From the NCBI GenBank assembly GCA_963170055.1, contig CAUJGJ010000040.1:853401-917400 (forward strand): a DNA stretch of 64,000 nucleotides. The letters run 5' to 3'. How positions within the stretch are numbered: position 1 is the first letter of the stretch; each line of letters begins with the position of its first letter. The notes beneath the pieces are model-generated. The model ran no database searches, had not been told where the DNA came from, and was given only the letters and a program-made list of their open reading frames with translations. Made by a program: the position numbers and the translations under genes. This document shows positions 23,001 through 35,239 of this stretch, one piece after another. This stretch comes from Halisarca cf. caerulea. Taxonomy: Eukaryota; Porifera; Demospongiae; Chondrillida; Halisarcidae.

Positions 23001-23427
23001 AGCCGTGTTCACATTAATCCGGATCCCATCTGGATTGACTCTTAATCCGGATTGAATTTAATCTGGATTGAATCCCAAGCGTGTCCACATTGCCAAAAGT
23101 CCTAAATATCACGCAGAGTGCTCACACGTGCATGCACGTGTTGTTGGAATGTCTCAAGATGGCGGCTTTGCAGTGGTTGGCAATTGCGGTGAACATCTTG
23201 TTCTGTTTTTGAATTATTTGCTCTGTTGTGACCCTTCGAAGAAGGCGTGCTGATTTACTGATGTTATTAGAGATATTGCATACCTTGGAACCACATTGAA
23301 GTATTAGTATGAGGCAGTTGAGATTCCGGTTAGTTCTATTTACCTACTGATCAAAGTAAATGAGCGTTTTATTCTATTTTCGTCTTCTGCTCTAAACAGA
23401 AGACGCCTTCAGAGGGACTTGGGTCGA

Positions 23428-24501
23428 ATGGCTGTTCCAAGAACCGTCTGGTGCGCCCCTAAAATCTCAGGATTGTGGAATGCTGTGAAGAATGGGTTGT
23501 TTGGCGAGGTATGGTGGAAAGAAAACTTGAGGATGGCAAAATCCACTTTTGATCATCTGTGTCTGGAACTGGCACCTCTAATACAAAGACAACAAACCTA
23601 CCTTCGTGATCCTGTGGATGTGGACCAGCGAGTGGCAATCACACTGTGGCGTCTTGCTACTAATGTCGAGTATTGTATAATAGCACAACTTTTAGGAATC
23701 GGGAGGTCAACAGCCTGTACCATAACATTGGACACATGTTGTGCGATTGGAAAACTCTTGCCAAAGTATGTATGTGTACCTGTGGGTGACCAATTGAGAA
23801 GAAACGTTGATGGCTTTGAGGCAAGATGGGGATTTCCACAGGCTGCAGGGGCAATCGATGGAACCCATATACCTATACTACGACCACAGGGTGACAGCAG
23901 AGCAGACTATTTCAGCAGAAAAGGTTATTATTCGATCGTTATGCAAGCTGTAGTGGACTTCCGTGGCATTTTTATGGACATCTATATTGGGTGGCCTGGA
24001 AAGGTGCATGATGCTTGAGTTTTTTCAAATTCCTCGTTTTATCAGAAAGGGCAGGCAGGGACCCTTCTACCTCCCTGGAAGAGACAAATGGATGGCACTG
24101 ATGTGCCACTTTGTATCCTTGGCGACCCAGCCTATCCCATCTTACAATGGTTGATGAAGGCTTATCCAGAGAATCCTACCATGGCACAAAAGCAAAAACT
24201 ATTTAATTATCGTCTCAGTCGTGCCAGGATGGTGGTGAAAAATGCCTTCGGGAGATTGAAAGGTAGATGGAGGTGCTTGCTGAAGAGAAATGATTCATGC
24301 GTAAGCAATGTTATTGATATCACTACTGCATGCGTTGTTCTACATAACATTTGTGAGATATTCAATGACGAATGTCTTGAGGAATGGGCAACAACAGATG
24401 ATGGCACTCAGACAGCGTCAGCTGGTCCTTCAAGCTCATCCGATGGTGTTTCAAGTGCCATACGTGACGCCATAGCATTATATCTCCATGCTAGACAATA
24501 A
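23428..24501 (+). pseudogene. Harbinger transposase (HARBI1-like, DDE_Tnp_4), one stop and a lost Glu
   Basis: From ATG 23428 the frame encodes about 350 residues, the usual HARBI1-like size, read through a single in-frame TGA at 24016-24018. Recognisable blocks are the helix-turn-helix-like VDVDQRVAITLWRLATN..Y and IAQLLGIGRSTA, GAIDGTHI with the first catalytic Asp, GWPGKVHDA just before the stop, LGDPAYP with the second Asp, and AFGRLKGRWRCL. The Glu that normally precedes AFG.LK.R is Lys here (codon AAA at 24238-24240). Transposase would cut the element ends; this copy could not, even with read-through. The TGA fits C-to-T decay of a CGA Arg codon. An upstream degenerate frame (about 23161-23330) may be a first exon, with acceptor 'ctctaaacag' at about 23399. 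Confidence 0.92.
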
Positions 24502-24709
24502 ATGTATTATGCCATACATATGCCATACAATGTAATATCACTTCTTTAATATACGTTATATTATTATGTGACAATGATGATGATGATCATTATTGTAACA
24601 TCATTATTATATTATGTTGTATTTAAGAATAACAACTGTTATATACAGTATCATAATATGTAACTGGATGGTACTGGATAACAATACGTCATGAATGTTA
24701 CAGTAGTAG

Positions 24710-25458
24710 TTATTCAGAGTGGGGTGGGCCCGATGTATCATCATAGTAAATGCAGTCATAAGACTGTACTGGAGAGAACTGTGATGAATTGGTTATAGCA
24801 GGTGTAGTGGCACTGTATGGTGACGGCATTGGCTGGTATGGTACACCTTGCCCATACAGAGGGGATGTGCTTATGGCTGCTGGTTCTGAAGTTGATAATG
24901 TCAACGTCTGTACTTCAGAGGCAGGAGTTACAGGTCTTAATGCTGGAGTTACAGGTCTTGATGCTGGTATTGTACTACTCAATGATGATGAACTGGGCTC
25001 CTCTTCAAAATGATCCAAGGGATCTACACAATAATGAAAACTAAATAATGAAAACTAAATAAAATGCACGTGGTACCAACTCGGTAAAACCTACCTCCGG
25101 ATTCATCTTCCAGGGTGTCAACACTAGGGGCACCACTATCAATTAAAATAGGTGGTTCCGAAGCAGCTCTCGTCCCAAGGATGGTGTCCATGACATCAAA
25201 ATAAGGGAAGGATGAGTCAGTACCACTGCCACTTTTCCTATTATTGTCCTTAAGTTTGCGATACTTGGAAATTAGATTTTATATTTTTGTTTGGCACTGC
25301 ACAGCAGTTTTACTGTAATTCATCACTCGAAGTTTTTCAGCAATCGTCTCAAAAACGGGTCTCTTCTTCGCGGGTCCGTGCAGCTTCTCCTGTACACTTT
25401 CGTCTCCCCACAGCTCGATAAGAGTGGCCGTTTTGGCATCAGTCCAGCCGGACATCAT
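24710..25458 (-). pseudogene. Harbinger-associated Myb/SANT-like DNA-binding protein, one stop
   Basis: Two exons on the minus strand: 25095-25458 and 24710-25023, with donor GTAGGT and acceptor TTGTGTAG around a 71-base intron, phase 1. The start is the ATG at 25456-25458 (or the next codon). The N-terminal domain (SGWTDAKTATLIELWGDE, then VFETIAEKLR, QCQTKI) is the Myb/SANT-like fold found in the second protein of Harbinger elements, which helps the transposase enter the nucleus and bind the ends. A TAA immediately after QCQTKI (about 25278-25280) breaks the third helix; sequence beyond it (ISKYRKLKDNN) continues the family. The second exon is Ser/Pro/Thr-rich and ends at TAA 24710-24712. 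Confidence 0.85.
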
Positions 25459-25859
25459 GTTGTAAAAGAAGTTAGTGTATCTAAACAACTAAAAGACACC
25501 AAAAAAGTCAACTGCTGTGAACCAGCTGCAAAAATCCTTGTATGAAACATGTGAGGTTGCTACACAAAGGATCCAATACCAATTTACACTACTGGACGCC
25601 ATTTTATACTTATGAAGTCACGCATGAAGTCATTTGACCAGCAATGCTTCATCCGGATTGAGGACGAATCCGGATATAATCCACCTCTTCAGATGGATTG
25701 ACCAATCTGGATTTGATCAATTTCTGATCCGGATCGACTTTGCCCAAATACGTAGTGTGAACGTGATTCGATCGGGATTCACCCCTAGTGTGAACACAGC
25801 TTATAACTCAGGACGGGAGCAAATATGTAAAATACGTAACATTGAAAAGTTGTATAGCA

Positions 25860-26158
25860 CAAATAACTCACGGTTGGTACCATAAAAGCGCAGCTAGCTT
25901 GTTTCCTCATTTAGCACCAAGCTGAAAACTATAATTCTGAAGAACAGCTTAGTTTTGTCACATCCCAGCATGTGACAGAGCACCTGTGATGATAGAAAAC
26001 GTCACTAACATGGATTTACATTTGTATACACCAGAATAACAGTTCGGATCACAAGATAAATGCGTGACTAATTATTTATAGGCACCAAAGAATAACATTT
26101 CATCACTGTGTACACTGATGAGTGCTATCATGACTTAACTGGACATGTCCCATATGCG
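25860..26158 (-). repeat. Fragment of the CGCATGTGGG family
   Basis: Ends in 'ggacatgtcccatatgcg', the degraded terminus of the family, and its interior resembles E1 read in reverse (for example 'gcatgtgacagag', 'ataggcaccaaa'). The opposite end and half the hairpin are missing. The junction with the Harbinger right end is at about 25802-25860. Confidence 0.7.
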
Positions 26159-26289
26159 AGTACATAGGCTGGTCTCCCTTCCTGAGCCTTTTATGCTTGG
26201 TACAACTCACAGTTGTTCATCATGGGATTTGGGAAACAACAACACCCAACCTTGTAACCACGCTTCGCAGGCTTCACGGGCATGTATTA

Positions 26290-26440
26290 CAGGGTTTTAG
26301 CTAAAGCAGGGTAGCAGGGTGGTCCCTGCTGTCATTTTCCCCTCCCTGCTTTCATTCTCCCCATATACCCTGCTTTCATTCTCCCCACCCTGCTTTCATT
26401 CTCCTCACCCTGCTTTTATTCTCTCCACCCTGCTTTAATT
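26290..26440. repeat. Minisatellite with unit near 'caccctgctttcattctcc'
   Basis: About six imperfect copies of a 19-20-bp unit lie in tandem, getting more divergent to the right. No reading frame is conserved. The rest of 26159-27265 has no gene; the frame at 27067-27252 has no domain. Confidence 0.8.
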
Positions 26441-27265
26441 GTTTTGTGAGAACATGTGGATTATGAGTATAGGAGCAGAAATCCGTCATCTTTGTGGATG
26501 GATTAGTTAATTTTGCTTTACATTGACTTAATTGGATGAAAGAATATTGTGGCAAGAATTTACTGTACTGCAATCACTGACTTATGCTATACCCCTTGCC
26601 CCCCCTGCTTAGAAAAAATCTGACTAGAACACAGTATTATTTCATACTGATCTGCTCTTGAAGCCTACCATTGGCTCGTTGATGGATTGTTTTTTGGTGG
26701 ATGGTAGACTGCCCTCCAGGTCCCTTGCAGACAGGCTATCATTGGACAAATCCTATGGATCCGATCCTATTCAGGTTCATTGTGAGCCACTGTTGTTATA
26801 TACTGTTGATTAGGTGGGGATCGTGAATGAGAGCCTTGAAATGGTCCTCATGTGGCACCTCCAAAAGGCAGTCAGATGACCAGTAGTCATAAATGAAAGG
26901 CAACTTGTTAACTCCCATTACAATAATGATCCGCCAAAAGAAGTACATTCAGTCAGTGTAGTATGTTGGTGGCTTCTGATTAGCGCACACATTTGTATGC
27001 TCCACTATTATCTCCATGTATCATGCTATTGCCAAATGTCAAAATTAAGAAGAGAAGTCAAATGCTGTGGATATGCTAGGCATATCAATTGCAGGGCCAA
27101 TGGGGCTTTCGAAGGTGACAGGAAGCGTACTTGAGCTGCTAATTATGGTAGAGGAAGTGACTGCTTCAGCACGTCATTGTTCCCCATATGTAGGCTCTGT
27201 TCTTGTTTGCTGCAAATCACCTTTGTGTTTGTCTAGTGCAGACTTGTTTTGAAGCGGGTCTAAGC

Positions 27266-27984
27266 ATGGGGGGCATGTCCAGATTTGTCATGATAATGCT
27301 CCTGAGTTTGCATAGTGATAAAATATTATTTCTTGGCACCTATAAATTTTTAGTCATGCATTTATGTTGTGATTTAGGCTGATATTTGGGTGTATACAAA
27401 TACTGAATCCGTGTTCAGTGACATTTTCTGTTGTCACGGTTGCTTTGTCACATGCTGGCCTGTGACCAAACTGAATTTTCTTCTGAAATGTAGTTTTTGG
27501 CTGGGTGATGCATGAGGGAACAAGCTAGAGGCAGTGGTGCTAGCTTTGATCCATCTGGAGGATACAACTTTTCCATGTGGCTGCAAGAGAGCTTCTGTTC
27601 CTGTCCCAAGTTATAGGCGCTTGATGTTTGCCTTTGAGGGCCAATATTACAGATCTCGGCTTTGGAGAGGACTTGTCTTTAATTGCTGCTGCATGGAAAA
27701 GTTAGTAAGCATTTTATGTGAAAAGGTAGTCTTGAAAACACTCCACCATCCATCACCGCAGCATTTCATGTTTTAGTAGGGGTTAGTATAACCTTATATA
27801 TATATAGTAGCCTCTGTGTGCTTGAAGCAGTTCTTTCAAAAGAGTAATTGTCAAAACGCTTATGTGTCTGCCTACATGTTAAGTCTACGTTTGACGCTCT
27901 GAAGCATCAGCAAGTTGAGAACAAAGGCTGTAAAAAAGACCAAAATTTTCACACCTCCGAATTAGCGCAGACATGTTCCTCATC
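27266..27984. mobile_element. Short inverted-repeat element, CGCATGTGGG family, copy E4 (decayed ends)
   Basis: Aligns with E1 over its whole length, from 'gggcatgtccagatttgtca' to 'gaattagcgcagacatgttc', but both terminal repeats are mutated. The internal hairpin (AACTTTTCCATGTGGCTGC.. near 27560 with its partner near 27700) is still largely paired. Confidence 0.8.
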
Positions 27985-28132
27985 CATAGAGGCTGTAGAC
28001 TGGCTTGAAAGAAGTCGTTGTCCTCATCTGAGCTGGTGTCTGAACTGTTCCAGTCAGGTTTATCTACCATACTACTTCATTCAGCATTCAGCATTCATTC
28101 ATTCAGGTCAGTTTTATCTACCATGGTAGCAT

Positions 28133-29395
28133 TATCTGCTGTTCGTATTTCTTGGGCTTGTGCAAGGGTATTTAGGCTAAAAGTGCATGCCACCTTTTTA
28201 TATTTTATAAAGGATAATATTATAGTATCGACATTCTGTATGTTGGTTAAGTGTGAGAACAAATTAGGTGTTCTGCTGGTGGCTAGAGGACAATTGAGTT
28301 TCGCAGGTGTAACATGTGCACGTGTGAGAAGTAGTCAAAATGGCCGCCCTAAAGTTGGCAGAAATCAACCCCCACTTTTCTTTTGTTTAGTGTATTTATG
28401 GAGTACAACAAGCATATAAAACATTAATTCAACTATTTAACATTACAACATTTCACTTAACTTTGGTATCAATGCTTCGAAGGGCTGAAAAACTACCAAA
28501 GATTCGAACATTGAAAAAAAGTGTAGTGCAAAGCCTGGTCATGTAAACCATTGTTTAGAAAACCCATACTTTGTTAAGAACCTTCCCACAACAATATCTA
28601 AATTTTCACCGTTGGAGAACTTACCATTCCTTTTCGTTCCTAAGATGTCCATCGAAATGTTGGTTTTGACCCAAGACAAAACCACAAACTTGTGCACATG
28701 TCGGGAATGGGGCAAGCTATCATAATCTCCAACGGTGAAAATTTAGACATACCTATCATGATCTAACTCCCGCGACAAGGCTCCTCTACACAACTGTTTA
28801 GATAACTGATTTTCGAAAGAATTTCAGTCAGTGAAGAAGTCTTTCTCTGGCCGTTAGTCACAAGGTTGTCATGCGAAATAATGACGTCACCAACCAATAG
28901 TAATGATCGGTGAAATCGATACTTCTTCTAACACAAACGAATAACCTTAAGAACAATTTAATAATACATTTTGTGCAGAATAATACAATATTCGATCGAA
29001 TATTCTTCTGTTTGAGAGCGAGAAGGCTTATAATAATTATTATCTTCATGCAAACATATACGTGACTAACGCGTGTATATCAGTAAAACGTGTGATTAGT
29101 AAATGAAATTCCTTTGTACACCACACAACTCCTCTCTGTTTCCTGAAAAGGCACATGTTACACCTGCATTGATGAATAACCTGCCCAGTGTAAGCAAGGG
29201 GCACATACTTTTCACTATGTAAGTGATTGGTTGTACTATTCAGCAAAGGTGGGGGTGCCCATGCAAGGCAAAATGAACCATATGAACTCTTGGTTGCTCG
29301 TGAAAAGTATTTTATCCTTATTGAAAAAGGAAAAGGCAGCACTTTTAGCCTAAATACCCTCACTATGGCCCAAGAATATACGCAGATGATAATGC
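28133..29395. mobile_element. Inverted-repeat element interrupted by a second element
   Basis: 'gggtatttaggctaaaagtgc' near 28167 has its complement near 29345, and similarity extends outward to about 28133 and 29395, so these are arms of one element of about 0.4 kb. The CGCAGGTG-type element at 28302-29168 sits inside it, showing their relative age. Confidence 0.7.
28302..29168. mobile_element. Short inverted-repeat element, CGCAGGTG type, copy M5
   Basis: Ends CGCAGGTGTAACATGTGCAC (left) and the near-complement GCACATGTTACACCTGCA (right) bound 867 bp, with TT duplicated (28300-28301, 29169-29170). The hairpin is perfect over 21 pairs: 28598-28618 with 28726-28746 (TTTTCACCGTTGGAGA core). 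A truncated relative lies at 60431-60985. Confidence 0.9.
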
Positions 29396-31331
29396 TACTA
29401 TGGTATACATGCCAGGTTGCAGTCACATACAAGTCATTGAGGTGGCTTGGCCACAATAAACGGTTCATGAATATGAAGGTAAGTCTTAGCACAGAGAACC
29501 CATGTAAAGTATGGATTTACCTAGAGAAGTGTTAGTAGTTGTTTTCAAAACAATGGTCAAGATTACAGGGAAGTCACCAAAGAGCGGTAGAGCAGTGCAG
29601 CGCCGCGTTAAAAATCTCAACCATTCCATATTCAGCCATTGTAAAACACTCCTGCTCATTTCTACACACACTACACTGAGCTGTAGGTGCTTGTGATATA
29701 CAGGAGACAGAAAATTTGATTGGGTGCAAAGTAGTAATTGTTTACACCTACTTTGAAGTCTAGACAGCTCAGCAAATGTGGCTGTAATGCACTTCCACCA
29801 TTGATCTACTACTGATTTTGGTGAACAAAGTCTTTTGCTATTGCAACGCTAAGATAATTTTAGTGTAGCAGTAGCATGTGAATAAGTATGAGGAAATGAT
29901 GTTTAGCTACATAAAACACTCGATTCATTGATGTGTGCTGCTCTTTATTTATTATCTAGTGACTTCCCTGGGTCACCAAAACAATTTGTTCAATGAATGT
30001 TCAGCTGTAGCAATTAATCCTCAATGATGTGAACATGTGGAAAGGTAGCCCCACCTTGCATTACTTGATTTCTTCTTATTCTGACTAGTTGTTTGGACTG
30101 AAGCGTATCAGATTCAGTGGCCAGTTTGTTTAGTTATGAATCTATAGAGGATTTGAATGTGTTAGCAATTGCTTTCAAAACAATATTAATTATTGTCAAA
30201 GTTTACAAAATGTTGTTTCAAATGATATGCTCAGTGTTATCGGTTACTCTTCAATGCTTTGGCAAATGATTGTAGTGTGAGTGGAGGCTGCCACCACAAG
30301 CTTTCCACTGTTGTCTTCTTAGGTATATACGTGGCTAGTTTGTCCTGTCATTGAAGGAATTATTGTGCACTGAGTCTTTAATTAACAGTTCTTCACTGAT
30401 TGGATAACATGCAGACTGAGAAGTTGAGTAGCTGAATTTTAATACAGGTACTGTTAAGGTGAACCACAAGTATTGTAGAGCATAGGCCTTGTGGGGAGGT
30501 ATAGTACACAGTATGTAGATGATAAGAATCACCACAAGTGTTTTCTCAATGTACTTCTTTAAGGGTTGATTCTAGAAATCAATTTCGCATAGATAAAGCA
30601 CCACCACAAGTGTTTTCCTGTTTTGTCTCATACATATTCACAATGAACATGTTCTGTTTGGTTCATACCACGTGAACCTTTTTCCCCCTCTGTCAACTGT
30701 TCCTATATAAATTCTATATAAATAGGGTTCATTGGGAACAGTAATTCCATTCTTTATCTGCTTCTTCTCTATAGTATTATTGTGTAATATGATAATGTTT
30801 GATAGAATATTTTATATGCATAAGGCTAGTAATACTATGGCTAGTGTTTATGTAGGCATTTGTTCCCATAATGGGGTAGTATGATTTGAAATATTGTAAT
30901 GTACAGCAACTTCTGTGTAATACGATACCTATGTGAATGTGTTTGGTTACCTTCATTGTTTCTATATAAATCCTATACAAAGTTTATTGGGAACAGTAAA
31001 ATATCTGGCTGCTGCTTTTTCTTGTATGGAATTCTTATTTTAGTATATAGTGTAATAATATAGTATAATAGAATTTATTGTGTAGGATTGTATAGGAATT
31101 GTATAGAAATATGTTTCATAGATATGCATCAAATACATATAAATTGCTTGGTAGTATGTACCACCCTTGCTCCTTTATTGTAATGGACAATATTTATTTA
31201 AAACATTACATTGTAACTTAATATTATATAGTAAATGAATATCATTATCATAATACGTATTCACGATAATACATAAAACAAGCACAAAATTCAATCAAAA
31301 AGTGGCATCTAAAAGTTTAATTGTCTCGTGG
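29396..31331. other. Non-genic, A/T-rich stretch
   Basis: No gene, terminal repeat or long tandem array is recognised. At 29986-30009 'gttcaatgaatgttcagctg' is the complement of a phrase in the piggyBac 5' region (about 1085-1106), and 'ttttcaaaacaat' occurs near 29540 and 30172 as in the piggyBac palindrome, hinting at a decayed piggyBac-related fragment. 'accacaagtg' recurs several times near 30290-30610. Confidence 0.4.
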
Positions 31332-31652
31332 TTACCAAGATTGCCAAATTGTTGCCTCTCTGAATAGCAATTGATACCTGCTGGCATAAACAGTTACCAT
31401 ATAGTCGCCAGTCTGTCTTTGCAATCTCTTGCCTATGTCCTTTAATAGCATCTTTGCTTCTGGTCCAAACAGTCCTGCTGTTTCAATCGCCAGTGGCACA
31501 AAGTGTAATTTCTTGTCATTGGCAAGTAGTGTAATACTGTATGATGTACTGTATCTGAAACTACAGCAACAAGAATCACTTCTGAATTCTTTTGTTTTTC
31601 GGTGCAGGAATAAGCACATGCCCTCACTTCGTTCCACTGAAGTCCATACCAT
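31332..31652 (-). pseudogene. C-terminal fragment of a non-LTR retrotransposon reverse transcriptase
   Basis: The 106-codon minus frame contains FVPLAIETAGLFGPEAKMLL followed by KDIGKRLQRQTGD. This resembles the conserved tail (PLA.ET.G..GP.A...L..IG.RL) at the 3' end of many LINE proteins in invertebrate genomes. The polymerase domain upstream is absent, so it is a 5'-truncated insertion. A/T-rich sequence with AATAAA-like motifs lies on its 3' side (31180-31330). The overlapping plus frame 31429-31854 is a shadow. Assignment rests on motif memory only. Confidence 0.6.
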
Positions 31653-31855
31653 ACTGGAACTTGGTCATTGTATTGCAGAGAGTAGTGGAGACATTCTGGC
31701 CTCTTTAATTATAACCATGGACCCAATGAAATTCAGCAACAAAATGTTCCGAATGCTTCAGCTGCATCGGAGAGGAAAGAAGTATATAAATTATGTTACC
31801 AAGGAAAATAATTTTAAAATTTCCACGATACTCGAGACAACAAGAGGCCAATGAA

Positions 31856-32068
31856 GGTATTGATATGGTTTAAGAAGAACGGTCATGCAACAGGTACGTG
31901 TTTTCGGCTCTAAGTTAATCAGGATCAAAATACGAATGTTCAACTCGCTATCTAGATGGTTTCTTGGAGTTTAAACCTTTAACAAGAATAAACAAGGTGT
32001 TTGATTTGAGACATTCAGTAACGGCACCCATTTTGTTTTGTGGCAAAAAGTGCCATAACATACCTGCA
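31856..32068. repeat. Right end of an M2-type inverted-repeat element
   Basis: Matches 7920-8128 of M2 ('catgcaacaggtac', 'gaatgttcaactcgctatct', 'ttttgttttgtggcaaaa') and ends 'tgccataacatacctgca'. The left half is missing. Confidence 0.8.
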
Positions 32069-35000
32069 TAGTGAATGCTGTCCTGACCACAGAACAGGTA
32101 TCTCGAATACTACCCAGAGTGGTTTCTTTGATGTATGTCATTGGGAGATAATCATGATACTTGCATTGACCAGGGAAATCTTTACGCATTAATCACTTCC
32201 TTAGGACTGAATCACAATTATAATAAATGCAACAAGCCAACTAACATAATTCATATACTTGATGGCTTACCTAAGATGAACAATGGTTTACCTAAGCCAT
32301 GGTTGATCTTATCTAACAAATTATGCAGCTTGTAGCCCAAATATGTTATGGCTAGATCATTTTGTGATTAAGCCCTGGCCACTACATTGGTTTCCATGTG
32401 TAGGGATGGGTGATATTGGTTTTACTCAGCCATGATTATTGTCCAGCAAAATTTACGATTGTCATGTTAATCATACAGCACTGGAATCCTGAAGTGTTGG
32501 TATGAATGCAACAAATCTCAACATTTGGGTACTCTTTACCAAATATGCCGAGACTTGAATTGGAAAGTGGTAATAAATAGATGTGTGCAATGATTATCCC
32601 AATAATCGTATTAAAAATCAGTTATTAGAAAATATCACGACTATCATGGATATTAAAATATTGTCCAACCCCATTTCCATACACCTACTCTCACAGGCTT
32701 TTTCCGGCCTTCCTTCACAATGTTTACATCTCCCTTTACTGGTCCACAGGTCAAAGAAGAATGTGCACAGATGGAGAGTTTGAATATTTTAACTTTTTGT
32801 AATCTCCTTTGTATTGTCAGTCATAATATACTTAGTATAAGCGTTTGCCTGCATGCACAGCAATGCCTGCACATGTCTCCTTGCAGTGTTAGGTGTAGGT
32901 GCATGGTAACTAGTACGTACTGCAGAGGGTACAATCGTAGATGCTAAATCCCTTACGCCTTCTATATTGTCTATGGTACAATCATGTATTTTGTTTCACA
33001 TGCAGGTTGATGGATTTATCAATATACGTATGTACAATTCATCAAATTGTAATACAGTATATTGTCAAATGATATGACATCCACATGACCAATCAGTTAT
33101 ATCTGCGTACTATATTATAATTGTGACACCCATCCCCTGGGTGCAGTGTGGGTGTAACTGCATGATCCACAAGTATTGTGAGGCCATGCATTGCGGCATT
33201 CATATGCAGAGTCACCAAGTCTCACTCCCAGCTCATACAATCTCACTCCCAGCTCATGCAATCTCACTCTAGCACTCTGCATATCCATACTCTGCCAATG
33301 TATTTCATGCTACTCAGTCAGCAAACCATATTAGGGTAAAAAATCTACATGATTGTGTAACCGTCCAATGTACGTGGACGCTGCCGCCATCTTCATTTCG
33401 ATTCTGAATAACAAACTTGCTTGTCCGTTATAAAGAGGTTCACGGTAGCTGTAGTTACAGCAAAGGAGTCCATTTTAATTTTATCATGCAGTGTTGGGGG
33501 ACAGCAAGAAGGGGGGTGTGGGGATGTGGCGTCATCTGTTGTTATACATACCCATACATCGAGACGTACATATTACATGTCACGCACAGGATTGCATCAG
33601 TCAGATGCTTGTGACACAGACCTGCGTGAGCCTAGGCCGCTTGTTCTAGTTCTATTATCATTTTTTGATAAGTCTGGTTCTCTCTTACACCTGCGAAAAC
33701 CTTGGATTCTCCATAGAGTTTTTCTTGGCGTTTCGTGTCAGAAATAAAACCAGTAGAAACAGGATGTGAAGTACCGAGACTGAACACAACAAAGCATGCC
33801 CACAAGATGCAGAAACATATACCATATATAGAAACTACATTATGCTCTGAATCAACATAGTTTTCTTGGCGTCCCCACATCTTTCACCCACAATGTATAT
33901 GCACTTCCAGGCTCCCGAACACAATGGCTTACGAAACGGAAGAACCTCAATCTGTTGTTGTCAGTTGCAGTAGAAACTTGTATAAGAAGAATCTCAATCT
34001 GAGGTTGCAGTAGAACCCCTAAAATTGACATCAAGTCTCATTTAACTGGCTACTACAGTTGCAGTTGGAAGCTGCCATCTTGCAGAGGCCTAAGTAGGAA
34101 GCGGTGGAGAGACCAACTGTTCAGTGGGCGGATCCAGCATTTTTGAAGGGGGGGGGGGGTTCCACTAAGGAATCCAACTTGAGGGAAGCAGTGGAGACTG
34201 CTCAGTGGTGGTTCCACTCGGGAGAGGTATGATGATACTAGTAGATCAAGGTCCAAAGCCAAATAGTATTATTCATTTTACATGGGGGCCCCTCCCTCTC
34301 ACATACTTTGTCAAGACCAGATTTGTTTGTTCTCCACCCTTAATCCACTGATTGACACTAGAGCACTATGGTGCATGCAATGGAGCAAAATGACCGATGT
34401 GATTTCATTGGTAAATGCACTACTAAACATAATGCCAGTACTAAACATAATACTAAAAGTAGACACTAGACCCCTCGTCAGCCCACAAGAAGTGAAGTGA
34501 CCACAAGATGGAGAGTATTTGGACTATCTATCATCCACCTCCAAGAACAGTACTGACTTTACTACCCTTGACCCACCAGGAAACCAATACCTACCGTACT
34601 ACTAGAACTATATAATATATGAAACCAACTTGCCTCCTTTGCCTGGGAAAAATATTATACCAACTTGCCTCTTCGCCTGGGTAAAAGTACTACTCCTTGC
34701 TCAACTCCTTGCTCAAATATTGCTCTATAGTAATTTCCTATGATTGTTAAGATAGTCTCCACTTGGAATTAAGTATCAAGCTGAAAGATTGCTGCACAAA
34801 GTGTGTCCCACAACAGTAGGAGGATATAACTGTGTGCAGTGTATGCCAACAATGGTTTGTAAAACCCAACAAGCCCTACTACCGTACCAATAGTGTTGAC
34901 TTTGCTTTGTGTATGTGGTTAGTGGGAGTATGTAGTTCATAGTGTCCACACAACCTATGTAAACGATGTAACAAATGAGTACAGCAATAACAATAGAATG

Positions 35001-35239
35001 TAAAGTTCAACAATAACAAAAATGGGAAGAATTAAAAAAGCTTTACAACCATGATATTATGTACATTAGAAATTCTTGTGTGAGTTTAAGGAACAATATG
35101 TGGGCTGTGGTTGCATTATCTTTCCTTACAAAGCCGTTCCCTGTTCACAAAGCCTTTCACTGTTCTGTCTCTCCACTCTTCTCTGCTCTCCATTCTTCTC
35201 GGTAATAAGTAAGGTAAGTGCAGAGGTGAAGAGGACCTT
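32069..35239. other. Long stretch without recognised genes
   Basis: Only short open frames, none with a domain. A 20-bp unit 'caatctcactcccagctcat' is repeated about three times near 33220-33270. A run of ten G lies near 34150. Several duplicated phrases ('agaagaatctcaatctg') near 33930-34000 are seen. Unrecognised distal exons of a host gene cannot be excluded. Confidence 0.4.

Larger units (their letters stand above)
23001..25801. mobile_element. PIF/Harbinger-type DNA transposon with two convergent genes
   Basis: Ends AGCCGTGTTCACATTA (23001-23016) and the complement of AGCTGTGTTCACACTA (about 25786-25801) are inverted repeats. Both ends carry tandem variants of 'aatccggattga' (about 23014-23078 left; 25645-25740 right), likely transposase-binding sites. 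Between them are a Harbinger transposase on + and a Myb/SANT-like protein on -, the two genes that Harbinger elements usually need together. A 3-bp target duplication could not be seen. Both genes carry inactivating changes, so the copy is dead. Confidence 0.88.
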
